Positions 27,372 to 36,222 of a stretch of DNA of 39,880 nucleotides are shown here, in pieces. Below the pieces are notes generated by a model. The model had not been told where the DNA came from, did not search any database, and was given only the letters and a program-made list of their open reading frames with translations. Within the stretch, counting starts at the first letter, position 1, and each line of letters starts with the position of its first letter. Both the position numbers and the translations under genes were made by a program. The stretch comes from a virus: IMG/VR virus record IMGVR_UViG_3300036944_001048, positions 1-39,880 of that record; one strand, given 5' to 3'.

Positions 27372-28795
27372 TGCGCGTGCCCATGGCGACGTCTGCGGCC
27401 TCCGCTGTTGTCACGGGGCTTGCCGAGAAGAAATGCCACAACGTCTACCGCGAACCGCATCCGAACGACCCGCAGCGCGAGAATGTGCTGATTGAGGCTC
27501 CAGGCTCATTGCAGCGTGCCGACTTTGCCGGCGCGTGCCGTGGGATGTGGCAGGCAGACGGCCACGCCTCGGGCAATGTGCTGATTGCGCAGGGGACGAC
27601 CCTGTCCACGTTCACGCCATCGGGCAACACGACGGGAAGCCTCACGGGGACGATTGCCGGGACCGACCGTGGCGACTTCGCGTTCACCGAGACGCAGGGC
27701 TTCGGCTTGTTCAATGGCGGGCTGTATGTCTCGACGGGAACGGCCATCGCGGCGGTCACGGATGCGCAGTATGCAACGCTGCTGTCTGACGCCAGCGCAA
27801 CGGCGTTCACGTCGGTAGACACCCTCGGGCAGCGCGGGCTGTTCACTTACAAGAACAGGTTCGGCTTTACGGCCGTGCTGGACCTCGATGACGTGACGGC
27901 GCTGAACTACTACACAGCTGAAAGCTCGCCTGACGACATCATCGCGGGCCGCGTGCTGGGCGAGTTCTACTACCTGCTGGGCTCGCAGACGATTGAGGTG
28001 TGGTCGCAGACGGGCGACAGCGCCGACCCATTCGCGGCGCAGGCTGGCATGACGCAGCAAGTGGGCTGCGCCTGCCGTGATGGCATCGTCAAGGCCGATA
28101 ACAGCATCTTCTTCGTGGACGAGGCGTTCAACGTTCGCAGGCTGGGGCAGGGCGGCTCGCCCATCGTCTCGGAGCCGTGGGTATCTGCGGCGCTGAGATC
28201 GGCGGGCGCGGCCAACATCATCGGCAAGACGTACCAGGACCGGGGGCACATCTTCATCAGCTACCGGACGCCTACGGCTTGCATGGTGTTCGATGTGCTG
28301 ACGCAGGAATGGCACACGCGCGGAACCAACCTGACCGCGACGTGGCGTTATACGGATATCATCACCGCCGCTGGCCGGGTGTTCGTCTGCGATGCAACGG
28401 GCCAGTTTGACGAGCTGAGCCGGGACTATGCGTCCGAAAGCATGGCGACGGCCTCCACGATGGGAACGGAGATCGTTCGCGAGTTCACGGCGCATCTGTC
28501 GGGCGCTCCCGATAGCTTGCCCATCACGTCCGTTCGGCTTGAGAGTTCCAAGGGCGTTGGCGTGGCGACGGGGCAGGGTGTGGACCCTGTCGTGCAACTT
28601 CGCGTGTCAACGGACGGCGGCAATACGTGGACCAACTGGCGCAGCCGGAAGCTGGGCGCGCAGGGTGTCTATGACCAGCGCACGGTATGGCATCGCTGCG
28701 GGCGAACGAAGCTCGCGGGAATGGTGTTCCAGTTCCAGAAGTCCGATCCCGCGCCGGCAGCCTATCTCGGCGTTGTCGTCAATGAGGATCTGTAA
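27371..28795 (+). CDS. Packaged-DNA stabilisation protein, P22 gp10-like
   Basis: 474 residues, against 472 in P22 gp10. GTG start overlaps the previous stop. The gene reads as a beta-propeller-like protein with repeated W-containing turns; landmark segments are the N-terminal NVYREPHPNDPQRENVLIE, RVLGEFYYLLGSQTIEVWSQTG and CRDGIVKADNSIFFVDEAFNVRRLGQGG. It belongs to the phage stabilisation family: six copies form the tail tube after gp4 and hold the packaged DNA. It gives the strongest support for P22-like tail assembly in this phage. Confidence 0.92.
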   Translation: MRVPMATSAASAVVTGLAEKKCHNVYREPHPNDPQRENVLIEAPGSLQRADFAGACRGMWQADGHASGNVLIAQGTTLSTFTPSGNTTGSLTGTIAGTDRGDFAFTETQGFGLFNGGLYVSTGTAIAAVTDAQYATLLSDASATAFTSVDTLGQRGLFTYKNRFGFTAVLDLDDVTALNYYTAESSPDDIIAGRVLGEFYYLLGSQTIEVWSQTGDSADPFAAQAGMTQQVGCACRDGIVKADNSIFFVDEAFNVRRLGQGGSPIVSEPWVSAALRSAGAANIIGKTYQDRGHIFISYRTPTACMVFDVLTQEWHTRGTNLTATWRYTDIITAAGRVFVCDATGQFDELSRDYASESMATASTMGTEIVREFTAHLSGAPDSLPITSVRLESSKGVGVATGQGVDPVVQLRVSTDGGNTWTNWRSRKLGAQGVYDQRTVWHRCGRTKLAGMVFQFQKSDPAPAAYLGVVVNEDL

Positions 28796-29515
28796 GTGAC
28801 GGAGCGGGCGCCTAAACCGCCATCTGTCGGCGTGCCGCTGGTGGACAAGGAAGGCCGTCTCACAAACGAATGGTACAAGTACCTGACGGGCGGGGTGAAG
28901 TTCTCCACGAACGTCAATAGTGGCGTGGCGCGGCTGGCTGCTGAGCAGGAAGCGCAGGCGGCGCGGATTGAAGCCGAGCGCGCGGCGCGCATTGCCAATG
29001 ACACGGCGGTGCAGGCAGCGGCGGGCGGTGGCGGCGCCATGACCTCCAACGGCGTGGCGTTCTCGGGCGGCGTCTCGAGCGGTGCAACGTGGGTGACGAT
29101 TGCGACGGTCACGCTCACCCCAACCGGCGCGGGCGGTGACTACAGCATCACGGCGACAATCGACAGCCTCATATCTGGCGGCCTGAGTGATGACGGCGCG
29201 ACTGATACCAGCTTCTCAGGCAACTGGCGCATCAGGGAAGAACTGACAGGCGGCGGCACGGAATACACGCTGGATAGCGATGTCTTCTCTGTCGATTACA
29301 CCGCCCCGCAGAGCTTCATCGAGGCGGGCATCCCTTTCGACATTCCAGCCTTCTGGGCTGTGTCATTTACGGGCCTGCCGCTGACCAACGTTCTGGTCGC
29401 GGCCAACGAGGGCGCGCAGGTGGATATCAGGCTTGAGATACAGCGCGCGAGTGGAACGAACGAGATAACGGCGCCCGGCCTTTCCGGGTCAATGTCTGTT
29501 ACGTGGACGGCATAA
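28796..29515 (+). CDS. Tail-associated protein, possible needle or knob
   Basis: 239 residues; GTG start after the gp10 stop. It starts PPSVGVPLVDKEGRLTNEWYKYL, a stretch found at the N-terminus of several podovirus tail proteins. Then comes a short Ala/Glu coiled coil (about 42-72), a Gly-rich hinge, and a beta-sandwich C-terminus (about 90-239). In P22 the tail needle gp26 is at this place; the coiled coil and trimer-like plan fit, but the similarity is not enough to name it so. Confidence 0.7.
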   Translation: MTERAPKPPSVGVPLVDKEGRLTNEWYKYLTGGVKFSTNVNSGVARLAAEQEAQAARIEAERAARIANDTAVQAAAGGGGAMTSNGVAFSGGVSSGATWVTIATVTLTPTGAGGDYSITATIDSLISGGLSDDGATDTSFSGNWRIREELTGGGTEYTLDSDVFSVDYTAPQSFIEAGIPFDIPAFWAVSFTGLPLTNVLVAANEGAQVDIRLEIQRASGTNEITAPGLSGSMSVTWTA

Positions 29516-29516
29516 A

Positions 29517-30653
29517 ATGTGGGATCAGGTTGTAAAGTTCGCCACGGATAACGCAGGCGCGCTGATTGGCGCGGGCGCTTCTCTGGCGGGCGGATATCTG
29601 AGCGGACAAGGCGGCCAAGCGGCTGCGGGTGCGCAGCAGGACGCGGCGAACCAGACAACTGCGCTTCAGCGCCAGATTTACATGGACCAGCGCGGGCTTG
29701 CCTCGCCGGGGTACATGACGGGCGGCGCAGCCTCCAACAAGCTGGCCGCGCTGTTCGGCATCGCACCGCAGGATTATCAGGCGGCCTACGGTGGCGGCGG
29801 CATGAACATGCAGGGCGGCTCGCAGATGCTGCCCAACCTAGGCGCAGGCCAGCCGGTTCAGGGTCACACAGGCGGCGGTGGTTCCAACGCGGCAGCGGGC
29901 CTGATTGGCAGCGTTGCGGGCAGCTTCATTCCCGGCCTTGGCCCCATCGGCAGCGCGCTGGGCGGCGCTGTCGGCGGCATGATCCGCAACGGCGGCGACA
30001 ACTGGCAGACGGTCGCCACGCAAGCGCCGGGCGGCTTCAACTATGCCGCCTACATGCAACAGCCTGACCTAGCTGCCGAATGGGCCAAACCCGACATCAA
30101 GGCGCTGTTTGGCGGCAACCAGGACGCCTACGCAAACTGGCACTACAACCAGTTCGGCAAGAACGAGGGCCGCACGCTCGCGTCGATGACCGACACGAAG
30201 TCCACGATGCCCACGGGCGGCGCGCAGCAGATGCAGGGCGGCGCGTCCAACCCGCTCGCAGAGTTCTACGCCTCGCCCTATGCCAAATTGGCGACGACGA
30301 TCAACGATCAGCAATTTGACCAGATCAAGGGCAACCTCGGGGCGGCTGGCAAGTCGATCAGCGGGGCTGCTGAAGGCCGCTATGCGAAGACGCTGGCGGG
30401 CAACACCTACGACGCGTTCGGAGACTACACGAACCAGTTGGCGAACCTCGCAGGCATGGGCCAGACCAGTTCGCAGCTCGCATCCAACGCTGCCGGGAAC
30501 TACGGCGTCAACGCGGGCGACTCGATGATGCAGGCGGGGAACGCCAAGGCCAATGCGCTGACGTCCGCATACAAGGGATACGGCCAGGGGATTAGTGACG
30601 CGGTCGGCAATGTCGTGGACTACGGCAACAAGAACAAGTGGTGGACGACATGA
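29517..30653 (+). CDS. DNA ejection protein 1 (glycine-rich)
   Basis: 378 residues. It has a Gly/Ala-zipper region at residues 12-30 (AGALIGAGASLAGGYLSGQGG) and another at 120-150, able to enter membranes, with Gln/Asn/Gly-rich low-complexity stretches. This composition is typical of podoviral ejection (internal virion) proteins like P22 gp7/gp20. It would be ejected with DNA to form a channel across the envelope. The next two genes continue the module (ATGA overlap). Confidence 0.8.
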   Translation: MWDQVVKFATDNAGALIGAGASLAGGYLSGQGGQAAAGAQQDAANQTTALQRQIYMDQRGLASPGYMTGGAASNKLAALFGIAPQDYQAAYGGGGMNMQGGSQMLPNLGAGQPVQGHTGGGGSNAAAGLIGSVAGSFIPGLGPIGSALGGAVGGMIRNGGDNWQTVATQAPGGFNYAAYMQQPDLAAEWAKPDIKALFGGNQDAYANWHYNQFGKNEGRTLASMTDTKSTMPTGGAQQMQGGASNPLAEFYASPYAKLATTINDQQFDQIKGNLGAAGKSISGAAEGRYAKTLAGNTYDAFGDYTNQLANLAGMGQTSSQLASNAAGNYGVNAGDSMMQAGNAKANALTSAYKGYGQGISDAVGNVVDYGNKNKWWTT

Positions 30654-32038
30654 TCCAGAACCCGCTTGCGGCAAGCATGGTTCAGAAGCCCATGCAGTCG
30701 GCTGCGCTCAACATGAACCCGCAGATGGCGCTGCCCGAGCCGCCCAAGAACGCGCTCATGCAAGCCATCGGCGGCGGGCTGGACAGCTTTCGCAAGAGCT
30801 TCGACCCGGAAGGCTACAAGGCCGGTAAGGACGAGGCGAAGGTTGCAGAAGGCGACAAGCTGAAACAGACGCTTGCCCTGATGCAGCAGCAACGCGCGCT
30901 CCCCGAGGCGCAGCGCGGCCAGTGGTGGCAACAGAACGCGCCGACGATTTCGAAGATCATCGGGCAGGACGTCTCGCAGATGCCGCTGGACGTGACGAAG
31001 TTCAGTGACGACGCGCTTGACGGGAAGATCGCGGCGCTGTCGGCGCAGGCGGGGATTGGGCCTGTCGTGCCGGAGCCCATGACGGCTTATCAGGCTGCTG
31101 TGCTGAAGCAGCAGGAAGAGGAAGGCAAGCGTCCGCAGGGCGTCAACCTCGGCGGCGGCGCTTATGCGGAGTATGACCCGACAGCGCCGGCTGAAAGCCG
31201 CCTGCGGATGCTTCAAACGCCGGATGCCAAGCCTGCCGATCTCCCAGAGGGCATGTGGTACGGGCAGGACGGCAAGGGACCTCCTCAGCCAATTCCGGGC
31301 TATGTCGGAATGCGGACACAGATCGCGCGCGGCAGTCAATCGCCTAGCGCCAGCGCCGATACTTATCGCCCCGCCACGCCGGAAGATCGCGCGAAGTGGG
31401 GTCTGCCGCCAGAAGGCGCGTTCAAGATCAACGAGCGCACCGGAGAGCCTGCGGCTATTTCCGGCGCGCGAGCGGCGCAAGACTTTTCGCAAACCGAAAT
31501 TCGCGGCTTCCGTGACCAAGCAGATGGACTTTATATTCTGAAAAACGCTGTGAACCAGTATGTCACCATGCTGGAAAAAATGGGCGGGCCGCAGGTTCTT
31601 GACACGCCCCTTAATGCAGAAAACACCCAAGCGTTGAAAAGCGCTCACGGCCTCATCACGGAAGCCATCAAGGATGCAGGCAAGCTCGGCGCGCTTGACC
31701 AAGGCGTGCAGAACCTCGTCAATGCGATCATTCAAGAGCCCGTGGGCTGGGGAACATTCGGCAAGTCTACGGAATCGATCAAGCAGGCCGCAAACCAACT
31801 CAACAGCAGCATTGAGTTCAAGCTTTCCCGCGTGCCGGAAGAGTATCGGGCGGGCTCGACTGGTGCTGTCCCTGACTTCGGGAAAGAAGACGATGAAGAC
31901 AACGCTTTCCTCGACAAGCTGTTTGGCCGCTTCGAAGAGATTGCGGGCGCTGCGCCGCCTTCTGGAGTTGATCCTGAAGACTGGAAATTTTTTACGCCTG
32001 AGATGAAACAGCAATTCATGGCTGGTCGCGGTCAATGA
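30650..32038 (+). CDS. DNA ejection protein 2
   Basis: 462 residues from ATG 30650, overlapping the previous stop (ATGA); a GTG at 30638 is less likely. The N-terminus (MIQNPLAASMVQKP) is hydrophobic, then mixed helical regions and a C-terminal helical domain (about 270-460, LVNAIIQEPVGWGTFGKSTESIKQAANQL). It is predicted soluble. Its position corresponds to P22 gp20. Function by context: a part of the ejection tube or channel. The stop overlaps the next start (ATGA). Confidence 0.75.
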   Translation: MIQNPLAASMVQKPMQSAALNMNPQMALPEPPKNALMQAIGGGLDSFRKSFDPEGYKAGKDEAKVAEGDKLKQTLALMQQQRALPEAQRGQWWQQNAPTISKIIGQDVSQMPLDVTKFSDDALDGKIAALSAQAGIGPVVPEPMTAYQAAVLKQQEEEGKRPQGVNLGGGAYAEYDPTAPAESRLRMLQTPDAKPADLPEGMWYGQDGKGPPQPIPGYVGMRTQIARGSQSPSASADTYRPATPEDRAKWGLPPEGAFKINERTGEPAAISGARAAQDFSQTEIRGFRDQADGLYILKNAVNQYVTMLEKMGGPQVLDTPLNAENTQALKSAHGLITEAIKDAGKLGALDQGVQNLVNAIIQEPVGWGTFGKSTESIKQAANQLNSSIEFKLSRVPEEYRAGSTGAVPDFGKEDDEDNAFLDKLFGRFEEIAGAAPPSGVDPEDWKFFTPEMKQQFMAGRGQ

Positions 32039-35000
32039 CGCCTGAACAACTTCTGCTGATAGCGCAGGCCAAGCGGAAGCGTGCGGAAGCTGGCGGCGAC
32101 GCCAAGCCAGACCCGAACGCGTCCAACCCGATCATCACGGCGCAGCGTCAGAGCCAAGTGAAGGCTGGCAACGATTTCGCAAAGAAGAAGGACGCCGAGC
32201 GCCGCTATCAAGACGAGCTTGCGGTGATGAACGCCTCGTCCCCGATCCCGTTCAAGAACACGGGGCCAGATGGACCGCTGGAGCTAAACCAGGAGCGACC
32301 GGATCGATTTGCGGGCCGCGCTACTGGTGCGTTCGTCAACTCCAACATCAACGTTGCAAACACGCTCGGCCAATTGGGCCTCAGCACTGCCAATGCCTAT
32401 GGTGCTGGTTTTGACCCGTCGATGCAGGGCGCGCTGGCTGGTGGTGAATATGGCGATATCACGCAGCGCGTCGCAGATGCTGCGCAGCAAGGCGGCTACG
32501 TCAAAAACCAACAGGCCGTTGGCGATATTCTTCCCAGCCTTCCGATACCCGCTGCCACTACACCGGGCGAAATGGCTGCTGATGTTACGGGCAATCTTGC
32601 ATCCGTGTTTACCGGATTTGGAGCGCCGATCCTCAAAGGCGGCAAAGTACTCAGCGAGAGTTTAGCGACCGTTCCGGGGATGTCGCGGACGCTTCGTGGC
32701 GTTGGCGTTGAGACTGGCGAGAACGCCGCCTTGGCTTACGGATTGAGCGCAGGCGCTGCGCCTCCGGGCTCTGACCGCAACATGGCCGGTACGCGTGGCG
32801 CTGCTGACCCGCTCAATTACGTCAGCATAGAAGCTGCTCGTGCTGTCCCGCGCGCCATTAAGGGGCTGGACAATGCTCTGAAGCCAGCCGCTACGCCAAC
32901 CAATGCAGGCGGTGTGGCTCCCCGCGCAACACGCCCTCAGTCCTCAGTCGCTCCCATTACCCCCGCCGCGCAAGCCGGGCCGGCCAGCACGGGGCAGCAG
33001 GCTAACGCTAGCCCGCCTCCCGTTGGCCGACAGACCCTCAACGCTACCGCTCAGGCCGCGCCGCAGAACGTCGTCGCCCTCGCCAAGAGTGACGCTCGGA
33101 ACCTCCGGAACCTCATGCGGGCCGCTGGCGTACCCCGTAACGACGTAGACGCGCTTCTGATTGGCATGGTGCAGGACTTTAATCGCGTCAACGACCCGCG
33201 CATGCGCCTTGCGTTCTTCGCTGCGGAGTATCTTCCGCAGAAGCTTCCGAAGCCTGTCGCTGATGCTGTGCTTGCGCAGTTTGACGCCTTTGGCTTCCAG
33301 CAACTGACCGATTCCGGCCCAGGCGCTGGCGTGATGAAGTCCAGTATAGACGAAGTTCGGGACACCCAAAAACCCTACCTTGAAGGGGAATTTGACGCCG
33401 CGTTCGGCAAGCAAGACCTGATCACGACCAAGGGCAAGGTCCGGAAGCTCAAGGCCGACAATGCCGATGCCATCTACAAAACGCAGATTGGGCGGCAACA
33501 AGACCTTATCGCAAAAGGGAGCGCCCCGCCTGAGCAGATTGCGGCGCGTGATGAGCTTCTGTCGCTCATGGCAGGCGAGGACTTCTACAAGCGCATCCCA
33601 GAAGAACTGGCTTTCCGCTCACGCAATGAGGGCTTTGGAGCGTTATCGGATTACGTCAAGAGCCGCCCGCTCGAATCGGCACACTGGCTACAGTCGCGGC
33701 TGGGTGAGCTGGCCCGCAAGGGCGGCGACAATGCGGGCATGTACCGCGAAATGAGAACGGCGCTTCTCAAGCAGATCGAGGAGGCCGTTCCCGGCTATCG
33801 TGGCGCCCGTCGTCAGCACGGGGACGCCATCGGGCAGGAACTGGCTGTCACGTTCGGCAAGGAAGTCAGGGCAGCAGCAGGCGACCGTCTGAAGATTGCG
33901 GAACTGGCCGAGGAGTATCGCGCACTTCCCAAATCGCAGCAGTCGGTTGCTCGGCTGGCGATGAAGGAGGCGCTGACCAACGAGTTCCGCAAACTCAAAG
34001 GCGCTGCTCGCGTCGATCCCGCCACCGGCAACGCCATCGACCCCCAGCAAGTCATGATCACCCAGCTCCAGAAAGACGGGATGATGGACGCGCTGGAGAC
34101 AATCTTCGGCAAGCCGGGCGAGCGCGCTACGACAGCTATTCGCAAGGTCATGCGCGAGAACGAGGGCCTTCCGAAGTATCGCTCCGACACTGCGCCGAAC
34201 ATCAAGAAGCAGGAGGGAGCCGTTGAGGCGGTACGCAGCCCTGCTAACAAGCTGATGCGCGGCGTCTCGGACAAGACGGGATACTCGTTCACTGTGCCGG
34301 CTGACATTGTTGGCGCAGCGATGGGCGTTCCGCCTGTCTTCACGGCTTCAAAAGTTGCGGGGGATGTTGGCTCCTTCCTGAGCAAGCCAAACCCGAAGAA
34401 AATGGCGAGCACGGCTAATGTGCTTTACGGTATGAAGCCTGCCGGTGGCATTCCTCCGGCCGGCCCTGTTCGCAACAAGCTTGCCGGTCCGTCAGGGCGG
34501 GGCAAAACGAAAGCGCCCCCGCCCCCGCCATCACAAGACGCGCTGGCGGATCTTCGCAGGCAATATGATCTTGTTGATCCAGGCGCAAATCCGCGCGAGG
34601 CGGAGCGCATCCGCAAGGCAATTCTCCGCATGGAGAACGATCTTTCTGGCGCTTCAGCGCTACCCGCACCGCAGAGGCCACCTGTCAACCGTCTCGGCAT
34701 GTCTGGAAGCCCCGAAGCCATAGGCGCAGGCGGTGGAGCCATCGCAGGCGGCACGCTGAACCTCACAGACGCGAACGGCGATGGCGTCATTGACGACGCA
34801 GACCGGATGCTCAACGCGGTTGGCGGTGCGCTTACTGGCGGCATTGCAGGCCGTGGCGTGCGTGGCGGGATGAACGCGCTGGCGCCGCGAGGGCCGGATC
34901 AGGCGGGGTTGTTTGGCAGGCCCAAGGCCACCCCTGCATTCGATCAACGCTTCATGAAAGAAGCGCAGCAACTCGTGAGCTACAACGGCGGAGTGAAGCC

Positions 35001-36021
35001 TGCGGTCAAGGCGCAACAGTATGTCATCGACCAGCTTGTGAAGAACAACGCCTCGCAGGATCGCATCAACCGCGCTGTAAGTATTCGGTCGGCAATCGAG
35101 CGCATGGCGGAGCGGTCAAACCGTGAGTTGGATGAGATCGCGGCTCGCGGCTCCAATCGCGAGCCTCCCGAACAATCTGGCTTCGGATCTAGCCCCAAGC
35201 CTCCCCCCAAGAAGGCCGAGGAAGTCGCCCTTATAAGCGCGCTGAAGAAGGCGAGGGCGACGGAGACGGCAACCAGGCGGCGCAACGTGATGCGCGACAA
35301 CCGGGATGAGCTAAACAGCGTGGCCGAGGAAGCGGTGATGCAGGCGGAGCGCGATCTGCTGGAATACCGCGACCGTCAGTTCCGGCAGGCCGCTCAGGGA
35401 GCGCGCTGGATGGATAGGGGAGCTGCTGTTGCAAACGTCGGCAAGAAAGCCGCTGTAGCAACTGGCAACCAGATCAAGAAAACGATGATGAAGAACGATG
35501 CCGAGTTGCTGAAGACCTACGGCGTGGCAGTCGGCGGCATCGGTGCGGTTGCGCTAGGCGCTCGCGCTTTGGCTGGACCAGACGACGGCAAGGATGAGAA
35601 GAGGGAAGCCATCGCGCCAACCGACAAGCGCTATTTTGTAGAAACAAAGCTTAAGAAGAACCCGGAGATGCTTCGCCCCGTGCAGGATGCTCTTGTGGAG
35701 CTTGAGCTGCTGGACATCCTCGATGCGGATACGAAGTGGGGCGCAAAGACCCGTGACGCTATCGATGCTTATCTTTCTCAGAAGCCAGACCGCTTGCCTA
35801 TCCCGCTTCAGGACTATGAAGTCCCCGCGCTGCTTGCCGAGGCTTACGGCGGCTATCAAGAAAACGGCAAGTGGTTCTACGACACGGGCGAGCCCATCGT
35901 GTACCCGCCGAAGCGGAGCGACACGTACCTACCGGCCCGACCGCTTCGCCCCGATGAGGCTCGCCGCATGACCTACGACAAGCGCACAGAGGCCCAACGC
36001 AATAAGCTGCTCGGGCCCTAG
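32035..36021 (+). CDS. Large (1,328-aa) DNA ejection protein 3 with Ca-loop and PG-binding-like domain
   Basis: The longest gene in the genome. Residues 60-280 contain small-residue helical segments; 340-740 is long helical; a calcium-loop DANGDGVIDDAD (912-923), of the EF-hand/dockerin type, is followed by Gly-rich GGALTGGIAGRG; a hydrophobic Gly helix lies near 1159-1182; and VQDALVELELLDILDADTKW (about 1215-1235) resembles a peptidoglycan-binding type 1 fold. Size is near T7 gp16 (1,318 aa), but no transglycosylase motif is seen. It is probably packed inside the head and ejected to lead DNA through the cell wall. P22 gp16, at this place, is half the length. Confidence 0.82.
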   Translation: MTPEQLLLIAQAKRKRAEAGGDAKPDPNASNPIITAQRQSQVKAGNDFAKKKDAERRYQDELAVMNASSPIPFKNTGPDGPLELNQERPDRFAGRATGAFVNSNINVANTLGQLGLSTANAYGAGFDPSMQGALAGGEYGDITQRVADAAQQGGYVKNQQAVGDILPSLPIPAATTPGEMAADVTGNLASVFTGFGAPILKGGKVLSESLATVPGMSRTLRGVGVETGENAALAYGLSAGAAPPGSDRNMAGTRGAADPLNYVSIEAARAVPRAIKGLDNALKPAATPTNAGGVAPRATRPQSSVAPITPAAQAGPASTGQQANASPPPVGRQTLNATAQAAPQNVVALAKSDARNLRNLMRAAGVPRNDVDALLIGMVQDFNRVNDPRMRLAFFAAEYLPQKLPKPVADAVLAQFDAFGFQQLTDSGPGAGVMKSSIDEVRDTQKPYLEGEFDAAFGKQDLITTKGKVRKLKADNADAIYKTQIGRQQDLIAKGSAPPEQIAARDELLSLMAGEDFYKRIPEELAFRSRNEGFGALSDYVKSRPLESAHWLQSRLGELARKGGDNAGMYREMRTALLKQIEEAVPGYRGARRQHGDAIGQELAVTFGKEVRAAAGDRLKIAELAEEYRALPKSQQSVARLAMKEALTNEFRKLKGAARVDPATGNAIDPQQVMITQLQKDGMMDALETIFGKPGERATTAIRKVMRENEGLPKYRSDTAPNIKKQEGAVEAVRSPANKLMRGVSDKTGYSFTVPADIVGAAMGVPPVFTASKVAGDVGSFLSKPNPKKMASTANVLYGMKPAGGIPPAGPVRNKLAGPSGRGKTKAPPPPPSQDALADLRRQYDLVDPGANPREAERIRKAILRMENDLSGASALPAPQRPPVNRLGMSGSPEAIGAGGGAIAGGTLNLTDANGDGVIDDADRMLNAVGGALTGGIAGRGVRGGMNALAPRGPDQAGLFGRPKATPAFDQRFMKEAQQLVSYNGGVKPAVKAQQYVIDQLVKNNASQDRINRAVSIRSAIERMAERSNRELDEIAARGSNREPPEQSGFGSSPKPPPKKAEEVALISALKKARATETATRRRNVMRDNRDELNSVAEEAVMQAERDLLEYRDRQFRQAAQGARWMDRGAAVANVGKKAAVATGNQIKKTMMKNDAELLKTYGVAVGGIGAVALGARALAGPDDGKDEKREAIAPTDKRYFVETKLKKNPEMLRPVQDALVELELLDILDADTKWGAKTRDAIDAYLSQKPDRLPIPLQDYEVPALLAEAYGGYQENGKWFYDTGEPIVYPPKRSDTYLPARPLRPDEARRMTYDKRTEAQRNKLLGP

Positions 36022-36090
36022 ACCCAAAGCAAAAGCTCCAACCACGGTTGCAGCAGCAGCGGCAATGGCAACAAGTTTTCTGATGCTCAT
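35929..36090 (-). CDS. Possible 53-residue antisense membrane protein
   Basis: On the minus strand an ATG at 36090 opens a 53-codon frame encoding a basic start (MSIRKLVAI) and two hydrophobic segments (about residues 6-24 and 29-47), ending GAKRSGR. It overlaps the 3' end of the large ejection gene by 93 bp and fills part of an otherwise empty gap. No strong ribosome site is seen. The composition is gene-like, but an antisense chance reading is quite possible. Confidence 0.35.
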   Translation of the reverse strand: MSIRKLVAIAAAAATVVGAFALGLGPEQLIALGLCALVVGHAASLIGAKRSGR

Positions 36091-36180
36091 AACAACACCA
36101 TAACGCAAAAACACCTGCCGGTTAAGGCAAATCAGCCAGCCGTACCCTGAACTAACCCCACCCCCACCACAAACGACCCG
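36022..36180. other. Gap between ejection and tailspike genes
   Basis: About 160 bases with no rightward gene. It is less GC-rich than the surroundings in its middle (36085..36125). It contains the 5' part of the doubtful leftward gene (36022..36090), and ends at the intrinsic terminator. Confidence 0.5.
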
Positions 36181-36205
36181 GCCCCGCTCGCAAGGCGGGG
36201 CTTTT
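36181..36205 (+). terminator. Intrinsic terminator before the tailspike
   Basis: GCCCCGC, a 7-nt loop and GCGGGGC, followed by TTTT. It ends the ejection-protein transcript 17 bp before the tailspike ATG, so tailspike expression needs readthrough or a near promoter. Confidence 0.75.
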
Positions 36206-36222
36206 CGCATTGAGGACTGCAC

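Noticed and set aside
27506-28597. A 363-codon leftward frame opposite the gp10-like gene
   Set aside because: Arg/His-rich antisense shadow; the rightward frame matches a known family in length and motifs.
30620-32035. A 471-codon leftward frame opposite ejection protein 2
   Set aside because: Arg/Leu/His-rich antisense shadow that mirrors the rightward gene almost exactly; normal in GC-rich DNA.
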